Assembly (NCBI RefSeq): GCF_022605725.1
Contig: NC_065551.1
Span: forward strand, 23,932,001-23,996,000
DNA from: Anthonomus grandis grandis
Lineage: Eukaryota; Arthropoda; Insecta; Coleoptera; Curculionidae
DNA length: 64,000 nt
Direction: 5' to 3'
Shown in pieces: positions 24,028-39,000 of the stretch. Made by a program: the position numbers and the translations under genes. The notes beneath the pieces are model-generated. The model worked only from the letters and a program-made list of their open reading frames with translations, searched no databases and was not told the DNA's origin. Numbering within the stretch: position 1 is the stretch's first letter; each line of letters begins with the position of its first letter.

Positions 24028-27000
24028 TTAGCATAATAAATTAAGAGAACTATTTGTCTTTCTTAATTGAGCTCTCCAGGGAATTATATTGGACTCTTCA
24101 TCAGATGGTTCATCGTCATCCAAAGAATTATTACTTAAGCTCAAATCTTTATTATCATGAACTATTTCGTTATTATTAAAATCTTCGTTCACCTTATCAT
24201 CACTGGGGATCTGTTGTCTCAAATCATGCAGCTTTACTTTGGGCTCTTCAATAACTTTTGGTGTATATATAGTTTGCCTACATTAAAATGTTGTTTTGTT
24301 AAGGCAATTTTTGTTGACACATTATTAGTTTACCTTATTTTATGCTCGGTTTCTTCTTTTTTCGCAATAAGCTGCCTCTTCCATTGCGGAATCGATTGAA
24401 GCCTTCGTTCTTCAGCTTCCCGTAGCATCTGTTCTTCCAGTTCCTTTTTGGCTTTTTCCGCTGCCTTCTTGGCCAACATTTGTCTCTTCCAAGCTGGGAT
24501 CATGTTGCCCGTATTATCCTTATCAGGTATCTAAAAATTAAGAAAACATTTAAAGAGAAATCGCAAGTTTTTCCAGACAAACCTTTTCAACAAAGTTAGT
24601 TGCAGTGAACTGTTTCTTAATCTCAAAAATGACCTCTCGCTCCATAGTCTGTTCCGTCTTAGCTTTTTCTATTTTCATCTTTTTCACACCTGTCAAATCT
24701 TTGGACATTTTTAGTTCGGCAATTAAGTCAGTTTTCTGGGACATAAATGGATCTGCGGTGTTGAGGCATTGGAGAGAAACGCTTCGAGTAGGTGCTGAGA
24801 ATGTCTAATAGAAAAAATAATGTAAATTATTATGATTTACTTGTCAGAATAAAATACGGTGGTTTAGTAGGATGGTAATATTAAGCACCATTATAATTGA
24901 TGGATAATTTAAGATGACCTACGACTTCCATTGATTTTATTTTTACTTGTTTAGTTCCTTTTTTTGAGTTTTTCGTCCAGTCAAATATTCAACTCCTGAA
25001 TTATACTTTACCTTTGAAGCAGTTATTTTTTCAGTTCTTCTGAGCTGTACCGAATTTAAATCCTGAATACTAATGGCTGATAGCGGTTGTAGTTTTTTCA
25101 CTTTTTCCTGATGGACAAGGGTGTTTTGCTTCGAAGTGGTAGTTTGAGTCAAATCACCTTAAAATAGATAGTTTAATATACCCGAACTTATTTTAACACC
25201 ACTTTTACCATTAAACTCTGGTAAAGGCGGAGGCGGTGGTCCGACCATCTTTACTTCATCCTTAACTTCCACGACTAATTCCTCTACTTCTTCTTGATTA
25301 GCTCTGTCTTCCACTCCGTTACTTCTCTCTATAGATATATCTGAGCGTTTTTCCCCACCACTGATACTTCTGAGGTACTCGGAGGGCTTAATCAGTTTGT
25401 TAGGGTCCGCCACTGGAAAACTGGGAGGCACAAATGGTAGAACTCGCTGGCGGTTTGCTGGGGTAGTAATGGTGGTAGATTGGCGTTCTTCTTCTGTGAG
25501 GCTGACTATAGTGAGGTCTGAGCAGGAGGAGTTCAGACGACGGGCAGCTAAAAGAATTAAGTAAAAAATAGACGTTCTTTTTTACAACGTGTCTTTTTAC
25601 TGTTGCTACTAGCGTAATAAGGCCAAACAAAAATATCTTTTATTAAAATTGAAAATTCTGGAACGTAGCAGAGCTTCTCGGGTAAACTCGGCTATACCTC
25701 AGGTTCTGGAGTGGGGTGGTTTACTTGGTCAGCGTTACAGTGGCAGGCGTGATGAGTGGATGGACAAGGAGTTATGTGGAACTAATAGCGAATATATTGA
25801 ATTTGAAAAATAAAGTAATTACATGCACTTGTAATACAACTTTCATTGAATATTTTGATACTGATATACGTAAATGGATAATAGCTCTTAGGAGAGTTTT
25901 ATTTTCAGTTTTTATATCTTATGCCATATGGTTTATCGAGTGCCATAACATACGGGCATTTTCGTTTTCTACGAGACCAAGCCCGCATTTACTTCATGCT
26001 ATATGAGTTTTTACAATTGCATTTTATATGTTTGTACATACAAATACGCCAGAGGCCATCTGTCGGGTGTCTCTGTGCTACTTCCATTTTTTTAACTGTT
26101 AATTACTCATTAAGATAAAATTGGACGGTTTTTTGCACGGTCATTTAACCAACGTGGCTTGACTTTTGGATATATTGAAATTTTAATTTTGTAGGTTGAA
26201 AAGTGAAGAAAGCGTTTAAAGAATGGCAAATTTGTAAATTAACTAAATATGAGGCGAATTCATTAAAAAATACAGTTTTGGTTTATTCACTAATCAAGGC
26301 ATTTTTTAATTTTTATTTTGGTGCCGAAAGGGATCTTAGATGAGGAGATCTCGAAGGTCTTATACTTTTGTAGATAGTACCATATTGACAAATTTGGTTT
26401 TTTCTTGTAACAGTTAAATATGCATTCTTGGAATTTCAGCTTTTTAGTATCCATGATAATCGAAAATTAATTTCTCGTTAACTTTTAAAATGACTTAAAT
26501 GGTTTGAATTAAAAAGTACAGAGGGTATTCATTTATAAAAATTCAACTTGATATTAAAATGCGTTTTAAAGGAGTTGAATAAATGTTTTTATATCTAAAA
26601 AATAATTGGAAATAAATTAAACATTTTAACACTTTTATGATTATACGAAATCACAATCTTGTCACATGTCGTAGGTTCAAATCCTAATGAAGTTATTTAC
26701 TTTTATGTCTGAATTTTTGTAGCTAATATAGTTTAAGTATATTAAAAATTAAAAAAAGTTTTCTAAAAATATCAAGCTTTTTTTATTTTTCAAAGTCATG
26801 TTTTTAATATCCTAACATATTTTTGTTTATTTTAAAATGCAATAAATGGTCTAAACTATGGCCAAATTGTTTGCGGATTCTATATTTTATGTTCTTAATC
26901 TTAGGAATTAAAAAAAGTGCTAAATATTTAAAACCTGGACTTGCAACTAAAAAATGCGACATTCATCTTATCAACACTAACCTGGAAACCTCATCCATAA

Positions 27001-30000
27001 TGCGCTTGACATGTATAAAACCTTAAAACTCGAAAAAAAACAACAAAAACTTAATCTTTTACCACTCGAAAGTAAAACTTAATCATACCCGTACGGCACT
27101 GCAAAAAGCACTGACCACAACCCATGTACTTGACCAAAAAAAAAAAAAGAAAAAGAAAGTGGGGACATAGTGTTAGTTTACGAGCGGAAGAGAGACGAGA
27201 AGAGAAAGGGGAAAGAAATCGACGAAGAAACTAAAACACATATAATTATTATTAGTAAACATAACCGTTAATTTGTGCACACATCGCGTCGGTATCGGAT
27301 GTATTTACATTGATTCTAATTGGCCATAAAACGGTGCAATGGACATGACCGTATTAAGGCAAAAAGCATTAAGAGAAATGTAAATTTTAATAGATTTTTT
27401 TGTTAATGGTTTATTAATGAAATTCACAATAGTTTATATTTTTATGTAGTTAAACTTTTCTGAAATAGGTCACGTTTCTTTCTAGTTCCATCATCAGAGT
27501 TCTAAAGGTAGAAAAAAAGATTTAAAAGATTAAATAAAAAAAAAACAAAAAAAAATAGTTAATTTTTTTTCTTATTACAGACCTGAAAAACCAGATTTTT
27601 TTAATTACTTACCACAATATAAATACATATATAAATGCCTATTATTTAAAGTAATTTAGATGAGCATATATTGATATATCCATTAGATAAAATACACTTT
27701 CAAGATATTCATTACATTTTGTTTTAAATTAAACAAAAAAAACAAAAAGAGGGTATTTGCTGACCTCGTCTACATCCTACATTTTATAAAATATCATTTT
27801 GGTCTTATTTCAATGGTCTGGTGGGTTTATATGATAATTCTATGATGATTTAATTCAATTTCCTATTCGAGCAAATACAGATGCTGAGTAAATATAGAGA
27901 GTTGGTTCTTTTTTGCAACTGATATATTAAATAATTAAGTCTTTTTTTCTAGGCAATTGAGATATTTGTTCATACCAATTGAAAAGCTAAATCAAATAAC
28001 GATTGATAAGTTTGATTGAACAGTATATTTATAAGAACATTTTAATATTGAGGAAACCAGGATCTTATGCCTTATTAAATGTAACTAGATTCGTATCTAT
28101 ATAAATGGAATATTGAAGCATACGTCGAAACGTAACTGGAAAAAGGGTACTCATGCTTAAGACTTAGACTGCACAATATATTACTGGAAAATATATTAAC
28201 CCTTTAGGTGTTTATAGGGTAATAATTTTCCACCTACAAAATACTATAATTTTTATTGGTTAATATATTTCCACAAATACGCAGAGCCTTACAACGGCGT
28301 GCATATTCATCGCAATATCACCGAAACCATTCAGTCTTTCTTAGGTCGTCAGAGAGGTCTCAAGGAAGCTGAAGGTGGTAAATTACTATCCCAAAGCACT
28401 TAAGGTGAAATAAAAATGTATAAAGTTTTGTCATAAAAAAATTGTTTTTCTTTTAAATGGCTAAAAGAATAATATTAAGAGGTAAGTAAAACTATTTAGT
28501 AAAAAGACAGTTGTAGGTAGAACTTTTTAATTTTGATTAAATTGTTTTAATTTAAGAAAATATTCAAAAAATAATAAATGGGCACTAAAACTATCAAGAA
28601 AATAAATTAGAGAAAAATATTTTGAAAACTAAGTGAATTTATGTTGATTTATAAAATAATTATTATTAAATATAATTTTTTTTGTAGATGTCAACATAAT
28701 TTCGAGAGGGATATTTCATTGGGCAAAAATGATATTAAATATCTTATCCAAATAATAACCTAATTAAAAAAAAATAAGACAGTACCTTCAAGAGGAAATA
28801 ATCGAGATAAAATCAATCAATTAACTGAAATAACCGAGGAACAGGCTGAATTTTCAGAAAATGGAGGAGATTGCGATCAAGAAGATGACTTATACCTGCC
28901 ACATAATCGATCAGCAGATACTGAACACTGACGAAATCCTATACAATATTTTTCATCATTTTTACGCACTTTTTTATGTGAGATAATTAATTCAACAGTT
29001 CAATCTTAATGCCACTCAACTTGGTGACAATTTGCCGTTAGACCTGGACGAATTTAGAATATTTTTAAAGATAATAATCTATATGAGACTTCATTATGTT
29101 CCCTCTTATAAATTATATTGGCCAGTGAAAAAAAAATTCCATTGTGAGAGAAAAGCGAGGGCTATGACATGATATAAAACAATTTTTGAAACTATTACGA
29201 TTTCTGCATCTTGCAGACAATAGTAAAATGCCAGCAGAGTAACTCCAGAATTTGACATAATTATACAAAATTTTACTAAGAACATTAAATATAGAGCATT
29301 CAATATTCTAAGAAATTCCATCTTTGTTTGATTATTTTGAAGACAAATTTCAGTGCAACTTTTCCCTGAATCATTTTATTTCAGTAGAAGTATCATTGGT
29401 TTTAAGGGACATTCTTCATTAAAACAGTACATGCCCATGAAGCCAATGAAACGAGGACTTAAAATTTGTTTAATGTATTGTGCTTTTACTAGCTATATGT
29501 TAGCTTTCGCAGTATATACTGGAAAACATACTTCGAACGATAGTGGTTAAGGACCTTGAAAAGTTGGACTAAAATTGACACAAACACTAGAAGGTATAAC
29601 TTTTGTATCTACTGTATAAATTTGTATGTAAAACAATTTTTGCATGTGGAACTATACGTATGAATAGAAAAGACCATCCTAGACATCTTATTAATGAAAA
29701 AAAATTAATACAACATGAATCAGAATTTGGAACTTGTCTTCATCATCTTTCATTTATCTGTTGGTTGTTTTGAGGCAAAAACCAATTTTGTTTTTATCCT
29801 TAAAAAAATACTTCTGTACATAGAAATAACAAAAAAGGGGAGAAAGACGAGGTACCATGTACATACAAGCAGTAGCTGATTACAATAAATACATGAACGG
29901 TGTGGACAAGTTAGGCCAAATGTTGGAAAGCTATTCTGTTGTCAAAAAATCACGGCACTAGTGGCTAAAAAAATTTTTTTTTGCCGATGTGCCAATTTGT

Positions 30001-33000
30001 AACTCATTTACCAATTTGTAACTCATTTACATTAATTGAATTGATTGGAGAATATTGCTCCAGGCATAAAAAAGGTTATGAAATAATGACAGGTTTTGCA
30101 AAAAAGAAACAAACTGGTACAGGAATCCTAAATGTTAAAAATACTATTCTTCTTCTAATGTCGGTAATGCCAGAAATTATAAAAGGAAAAGAAATTATAG
30201 AAGGTGCGCAAGGTGTAGCGTTAAAGCAAGTACTTTGTAAAGGTTGTTTTGCAGCTTTTCACAAAAGCAATTGATCAAAATTTACAATTGACGTTTTTTT
30301 TTGCAATTAGCACCTTTTTTAATAATAATAATTATTGTTTTTCTTTTTTTCGTTTTTTTCTTCAATGTCATTTCTATTCAGGCAATTAGCATTAAAATTT
30401 GTTTGTCAAGTTTCTAAATATTTTATATAAAGAAAAGAATAAGTAAAACAGTTAAACTTTAAAAATAATGGGAAACTATTATTCCCCAAAAATTACAAAA
30501 ATTTCTATTTTAAAATATATTTCTAAATATAAACATTTCTGCAACAAAAAGGCACATAAAAGTTCCTGTGGGATAATTATTTTCCACCAGTTTTTTGAAA
30601 AAACTGAGCTCTTAAAGAGAATTTTTAGCAGAATTTGCAGTTTCTAGTTTAATAAAAATCAGCAATAAGCAAAAAAAAGGTTTTGCACCTTAAAGGGTTA
30701 AAAAACAAACAACTGGAAATGAGATCCTCAGAGTTCTAAGAACTATCAATATCTGGACTAATACATACGGTACTTACGTTGGTTACTTTCGAAGCCAGTA
30801 AAGCCAATGGACTTCTTTTTAGAAGTAAAAGAGCCTTTGGAACATATTTGTAGAGGCATGTCTATTATGTTGGTGGAATATCATGTACAAGATAAGAACA
30901 GATATACTAAACACTATATAGGAGATCACCTATATATTGAAGGAACTCGAATTAAACGTCTCCAATAATATTGCTACCTAGAAACCATGAGACAATGAAA
31001 GAAATGAACAATGAGACACTGTATAAGAAATATAATGTCGTATAGGAAAATCATGGACGGTATTTTACAAAATGAGTGCCATCTCCAAAAGTCACAACAT
31101 ATGTCTTCAAACGAAAGTAAGGCACTTGAGATGCTCTTTCTTTTCTTTTCTGTTTTATTGTACGGCGTAGAGGGCTGGATACTTAAAGTTACCACTATAA
31201 ATTTGGAGGTATTTCAGATATGGTTGTATAGGAAAATGTTCAGAATACCTTGGACAGCTTTCATTACAAACCTAGAAGTGCTAAAAAATTTAAAAAAGGT
31301 AAAGAAGTAATGTAAGTCATTAAAAAAAGAAAACTGGAATATATGGGGCATGCTATGATAAATGAAAATTGATACTCTCTAATGGGTAAAAGAGGGCCTG
31401 TTTTTGGGAAAAGCTCAATAGAACTATTTCGAGCTGTTACAAAAAAGTTATAATTACCAACATCCGAAATGGATAAATATCGATAGACATCAAAATTTAT
31501 CAGAAGTTAGAATGGCTATAATGTCTTTTTTATACTATTTTCTTCGGTAATCCACGGTGACTCCACTCTAAACGATCTCATTTTAGCTCTGACAAATAAT
31601 GATTTGAACTGAATGGAAGATGTTTCAGCTTTATATCTTCAAATACATATTTCTGATTATTTTATAGTAAGGTGAACAGTGTTAAACTTCTTTGACATTT
31701 TGTGGTTCACTGTAAAATGTTGCCTACAGCTTGTTTTTTAGTAGATTTTCGTGTTTTGGTGATCTGATATGTGTTCACTCTATACTATGCTCCATTGACT
31801 TATTATTCATTCTACTAACACATTTAAGAAATTGGATCTCGAGGTTTTTGAGCTGAACTTCATTTATTTATGGTGTCATTAGTATTGTAATGTGTCAATC
31901 TGTCAACCAGTTCTTTGATTGGAAATATCGTCATTCATTTCATCCTACTGTTTTCAGTTTCCATTTTATTTATGCTTTGGTTACTTAGATTGCTTTTCCT
32001 ATAAACTCTGGCTTCTGGTTGAGAAGCAAGTTCTGGATTGAGTTTGGTAATTTTTGAAGCCTTTGCTTTAACTCGAAATCAATTTGTTGGTCTTACAAAA
32101 ATCAATCAATCAATAATTTTTAGGGAAAATTCAAGATTTTATCAATCATATGATAAAATTGCAAAAAAAGTACTTACATAAAGCAGACATACTCCTACAC
32201 ATTCCTTTGACAATATCAGAAGGTCTTAAGGTAGGTTCTTCGACAACTTCAACAATTTCAGCACCCCTGGGTTCGTTCAGATGGGGATCTTTAGGGTCGA
32301 TGAGTGATAATTGTTTAGGGTTGTTTGGTGGCGGTGGGGGTGGTGGAGGAGGAGTAGATTCTACCGGTGCAGAGGAGACCTAAAATAAAATATTTTTTTT
32401 ATTGATAAAACCAAACATTAAGAGGTTTAAAATAAATGAGAAGAAAAAGTTTTAAGTGTATATATACATATATGTTGTATAAATTTGAGATACAAGAAGC
32501 AGAAATTAAAATAAAAGAAAATTAAATTTATGAGATATTAAGTAAAATCTGTATTGTTGTGACGAATTCATAATGAGTTTCTTATTTTATTGGGTATTAC
32601 GTCACTTATAGCAAAAATCAATTTAGAAATTACTAACTCACACGCTCAAACATTGAAAGGAAGAAGTAAATAGACTTATTCACGTATTTAAAAGAAATAT
32701 GCTCAATAACTCAAATCTATAATGATACCGTTCGATATACTTAATTTAATTTAACATCAATAAGTTTTAAATACAATAATTTACTTGAGGTATAATAGAT
32801 TTTTATGGTGAGATAGTAATTTCTAAATTGATTTTTGCTATAAGTGACGTAATACCCAATAAAATAAGTAACTCATTATGAGATATTAGTCGACTGAAAG
32901 GAATACGGTCATGATACTCATCGAGTCAAACCGTTTTAAATTAATGTTAATTTTTTTTGGAATATTCTGAACGGTAATGATTCCAAAAACCTCGCCTAAG

Positions 33001-36000
33001 GATGTTAATGTAACTCGAAAGAGAAAACTTCAAAAAAAACTTTCTAGAATTTGCTTTCTTAGGAAACATAAGGCATGAATTTGTTTTGCTACATGTTTTA
33101 CTACAGTTGTTTTTGGTATTTAAAATTATCACCATTATCAAAATACCGAACTTTTGTGTCCTTCGAGTTTAAATCCATTAGGCAATGTATTCCAAGTAAC
33201 AACTAAGAAGTTTATACCAACGAACTATTTACAGTATCCAAAAGCATTACAACAGACTATACAGATAGAAATAGGTGGTGCAAGATTGAGATAACCATAT
33301 CATGCCAAGAATTTAATACAAGCTTCTTTACCCTTTTTAATTTATAATTTCCTTGTTTTCGGATTTCTGTGTCATATTCTAACAGAGAACTCTGGTACAA
33401 TTGGTCGTGTTCCTTAAAGAAATTATTATATAAACGACAAATTAACCAATATTTATTCGTACGAAAGTCAGAATTTTTTTTCCTAGAGCCGTTTAAATAC
33501 CTTTTTAGCCTTATCGTTTTCTCCCCCTCCCGTAAACTTCTTTTCAGATTTTTCCAATTTTTGAGGCTTGGGTAAAAATTCGTTTGACTTATAAATGCTG
33601 CCATTCTTCTCCCTGTTAGTTAGTCCGTTACTTGTCGGTGTCGTTTTTACTATAACATTACATCCGGAGTTCGAGGAGCTCACTGAACCCGATCTGCTAT
33701 GTGAACCTAAAAAAAACACAAATATTTTACTTTTATATTCAGAGTAATTAAGTGAGAAAGGTATTACCTGAATCTCTGGAGCGAGATCTTTCATTAACAC
33801 TATGACCGTTAACTCTTTCTTGTTTTCTGGCTTCTTCTCGAACAAGATATATATCCTCGTAGTCATTTTCTTGATCATTTGACTTGACTGATGATAAGTC
33901 TGATGATGAGAGGTTCTCGTCTGAGCCAGCACCAGAGCTGGATGAGTGAACCTCTACTTTCACTAGAAACATAAGAAAAAGGATAAATAAAGGTGAACGC
34001 TTATGCCGTGACAAACGTTCCAGAGTTTTAAATTAAATAAATAATATTTTGGAAAATTTTAATGTTGTTTTGCACTTTGATACAAATTAAAACAACGAAT
34101 CTCTTACAACTGTAATAATCTAATATCAAAAAAAGTTTATGATGATGATGGTAAAGACGAAACTTCGTATTGTTCTGCAAAATACCATCATGATGCAGGA
34201 GAAAATGTACAATTGAAATTGATTATTAAATTAATGTTTTAAAATAATGCCACGAAGAAAAAAATACCATATTTGTAAATTTTGGTATATGTCTTGTATT
34301 CTTTTAGTTAGCTCAATATTATCTGGTTGCTTACATTTATATTTAAAAAATGCTCAATCCAGACTCGCTTAATTAATTAAGATCAGGAGAAAAAAGTAAT
34401 CTAAAATCAGATTTAGAACAATATTGCAAAGTAAACTCTCTTATCACTCTCGCTTTTTACATCATATTATACATCATAGTTGCACTATAGCCTTATAACA
34501 AAATTTGTTTATGACATTGTGAATGCTAACAACAAAACTAAATTTACTCTTTTAGAATTTTAAGATAATAACAGTAAAGCTGTTGATACCTTAAATCATC
34601 CGCAACTTAATGGAATTTTCATGTTCTACCAAAAATTAAGTAGTAAAACCCTGAAGGTGATATACGTGGGTGAAATGCTTACTTTAATGGGAATCAGTTA
34701 CTCAAGAATCAATATTAATACCTTTACTTGTTTGGTTCTTATTCACTGTATACGTTTTGCTTTCCTACTGCTTTTCAATCGAGTTTATATTACTACTTCT
34801 ACAACGATGCAGTCTTACAATTGTTTTATTTTACTGCCGAAATAATGTGTGCGAGTGTAATATGCCGAGAATTATATAATTCTTTTAGATATGTACAGCA
34901 TAACGTTGTTTATACTTGTCCCTTAGTTAATTTATATCAATGTTAATCAATTAAATCAATAATTATTTAGATGTGTTGGTTATTGTTCTTAAGTTGAAAT
35001 TATCCCTACAAGATTGTTTTAATCAATAAAGACAATAATGAGTATATTTTTATTTTTTCAAAATTTTTCTTCGCATCTTCTACTTCCATTCAAATTGTGA
35101 TGACCAATTATATTTTTCTATTTTTTTAGGATAATAATTATCAAATAATTGACTGACTGAAGGAGGAGAAAATGAGAACACATATTTGAATTTTACTCTT
35201 AGGCTTATGTTCCTTCGAATATTAAAATGCATAATTTTTAGTAAAATTTAGGCTAAAAAAACTGAGATTTTTATATTTTTTTTACGAATTAAGAATAAAT
35301 TGAAAGGAAAATATATTCTTATTTATTTATTTACTTATTCATATAAAGAGTAAACCATTTTATTACAACTATTAAACTTAAATATATATATTAGGAAATA
35401 ATCCAAAGATTTCCTTTTCTGTTATTAAGATGTAATGGTTTATGTTCACAATTTTAAAAAGATCATCGATCCCTAGTTCCCAGAGGTCATAAAGCAATCA
35501 ATTTTAAGTGGCAACTTTTAAACCTTAATACCATAAGTATAAGCCATAAATTCCCATAAAACTGTCAGGCTCTTAGGCTCTGAGCCCTTTTTAACATCCC
35601 TTTTTGATGAAATATGCACTTAATGAGTTATTTTGCACCCACTAAACATTAAAAGTAGAAAAAGTCACACGCTCAAATTTTAGTTGTAACAGACGATCTT
35701 AGTTGCAGTACGCAGTCAAGTGGAGTCATTGTGGCTGAGATGTCTATAAATAGAGTCGAAGTGACAAGTTGCTCACGAGTTATCCCTATTTCCTATTACT
35801 CCGTACACCTCTTTCCATACCTTTGATGACCAATTACTATTCCAAGAGTTAGTACACATTCAAATTATCGGAGAACGTATGTGAGAAATTGCTTATGGAG
35901 TTTTTCCTATTACCTAAAGCCGGCTTTTTTATCTCTTTCTTTCTCTATAATTTTAGTGACCAAGTTTAGGTCCATAATCCCTAATAATCCAAGAACGGGT

Positions 36001-39000
36001 CTTTATCTTCACACTCTTAGTCCGGATGGCCTAGTGAAGGTCGGTAAATGCCCTTGTGCTCTGTACACAATTAAAACATATCTTTATGGGTATACATGTG
36101 TCTAGTTATGAGTTCGGTCGTTAATGCAATACGTTAAAGTACTTAATAATGTTATATAATATACATTTCCAGTCCCTGCATTCGATTTATTTTAGTCCAC
36201 TATTATTTATTTTTCACCAATACCCAGTTGACTGACATCCAATTCATACCCTATACCTGACACCAATGTAGCATTTTTCCCGTTCGTTAGGTGTGAATTA
36301 AAACAATCGAAAATAGTCAACTAATTTATTTACACACTTCACTATGAAAAGACGATCACTCAAAACTACCAGAGGTATTTATTTTTACTGTATTTATTCA
36401 GTGAACTGACAACTATCGGCGATGCGGCCTCTTGGCAGAACGCTTTTATAGTTAGTAAAAAGTGAGTGAGTAAAATTTACCTGCTAACAAGCAAAAGTGA
36501 GTGTAGATAAGGCTAAATTTAGTATGCATAAAGACACCATAGTTTACATCTGCATTACTGAACAATTATTCCATTTTCCTATTTTGGGAGCTAATACATT
36601 GACACTTTTTGTATTATTCAAGTTTGTTTCATTTATTATGTTAATTGATTCAGCGCCTTATAAGCAGTGGTTCTTCGATAAAGATACAAAGAAAATAAAT
36701 GCAATTCATTAGTACTCTCCAGTTGCACAATTGTGTTGTGTTCTTCACTATTTAAGGAGAAAACCTGACAGCAGTTCTCCCTCCGAATAGAACCTAATTG
36801 AAGTAATTACTAATAATCCTCTGACAATTTAATTTTTTTCTCAAATTTCCATCTCATGACGATCAATAAGAATTGAGATTGCCGATGTCAACATGCAGAT
36901 TAAAGAATCATTTTTACAATAAAATTTTGGTTGAAATATAATAAAACAAAAAGTGTGTTTATCAATTTGAGCAGTACAATTAAAAAGTTATAAAAGATAA
37001 TAAATTAGGAAACTTGATTTGACTAAGGTGAGACAAAAAACAAACATCAGCTATCTGCCTAATTTCAAACAATCTTGACAGACCCAAAGACACGTGGATT
37101 ATATTTTTGGTATAACCACAACTCTAAGGAATTTCCTCTAAACCCCCTCATTTTTTTCATTACTAATGCTTTAACATGGAGACCACGCCACAGGGTAGTA
37201 TTCTCTTACTAAATAAATAAAAGAGCTTCTTGAAAAGTCTTTGAATTTGAGCATCAAAAGTTAAGTTTCTATAAAATGTCACTAGAAGATCACTAACTTT
37301 AGTATATAGTGCAAGAAAAATACCATTTAATGTTAAGTGGTACCATAGATCTATCAAATGATATTTTAAACCATCTTAAATTAAAAAAAAACCATCCTGT
37401 TAAATATATTTAAATAACTAAATATCAAAATACTGTCCTAGTCTTTCTGGAGACTCCAGCAGTGCAAAACCAGCAGAAATAATAGATCAGAAAACTTTTA
37501 TGTCATCTGCAAACTACAAGAACGTCTATGATTTTCGAAACTGTTTTACACTATTTGACTGACAGCAATCAAACCATTATAATAGTTATTAATTTAATTG
37601 TAATAGCTTCAGCTGTTCTAAATTTATTTTACATTTATTTATATTTTACAATAATTCCATATCCTTAATTAATTTAACTTTAATCAATTAAATATAAATT
37701 AAAAAATTGTTTAGACGTTATGGTAATTGTTTTTAATTTAAAATTCTTCCTATGAACTCCTTAACGTTTTCCTTCTACTTCTTGAATTTGAGAAATTATA
37801 AGTTAAAAGAATAATTATGTTAATCATATTATATAAACAAAATGGACTATGTTTATTCCCAGGATTCCTTTTAATTAATTGAATGTCCATAAACTGAATT
37901 GCATGAATTGCATATTCCTAGATTTTATAGGAATAATCTAAAAGGATTCGATATACATTTTTTACTATTTCCTTTATATAGTTTATCCACTTTTAATTAA
38001 TTAATTGCATAGGTTTTTTGAAGACCTATTTATTTTTTAGAACTATTCGTTTAAAATGACGGAATTTCTTAGTTATTAGTTTAATAATAACTTAAACTAT
38101 CATCATTTATGAAGAAAATATGTATTTATTCCTAAGTTTATTATAATTCTTAGTCCCGTGATTAGTACACTATTTATTAATGAAATTAATAAATTCTCAA
38201 AATATCTTGGCAATTATTTGTAAATCAACTAAAAAACAATAATTTTAAGCAATTAAATTACACTTAGTATCAAAAGATGATCGGATTTTGAAAACTTTTA
38301 ATTTTTGTCTTATCTCTTGTATACAAACGATTTTTTGCTTTTAATAAATTAAATTAATAAATTTTTCATACATTTTCGTAAATTGTTTTAAAAAATTATT
38401 AATTTTTTTTTTAAATACTAAATTCACTTTTACAAATCATAAAAACAACCAAAATTATTAAATAAAATGTCTTAAACTTACTAAAAGTTTTATACTGCTT
38501 TACATCCTTAAATATATCAACACATTAAAGTCATCCATGTCTTAAAAAGTTTCAAAAATAATGTTTTTGTTGCCACACTTTGCCACAACCCAAACTATAA
38601 ACCACGACTGAACTAATAGCACACAAACCGCCGGAAAAAATTTCTAAAAATGTTTATTATAAAATTAGGGAAGTGCAATAAGAATTACCATAAAAACCGC
38701 GTTAAATAAGAAATTTGGGGCCGGTTGTTACGCATGCAGATTAAAATTCTATTGCAAAAAGAGCAATATATTAATATTTCTGCTTGAAATAATTATTGAA
38801 AGGTATTTTGTTAGTATTTCCTGCAAGCAGTAAAAATGAATTCATGAAACATCTTAGTATATCATGAATTTTTTAGACTAAAAATAATTATTTTACCTTT
38901 TAATGCAGATATCGGTCTACTTTGATCACCAGTAGAATCAAAAAGGTCCTTCATACGATTATAAACATGTTCCTTGCCAATTTCATTGGGATTATGTAAG

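Noticed and set aside
25400..25630. Minus-strand frame in forked exon region
   Set aside because: Wrong frame; the spliced exon 25547-25209 reads in a different frame with matching phases.
26674..26684. GGTTCAAATCC, a tRNA B-box look-alike
   Set aside because: No A box or acceptor-stem pairing around it; at most a SINE trace.
32150..32383. Plus-strand Gly-rich frame
   Set aside because: Complement of the forked proline-rich exon 32379-32178.
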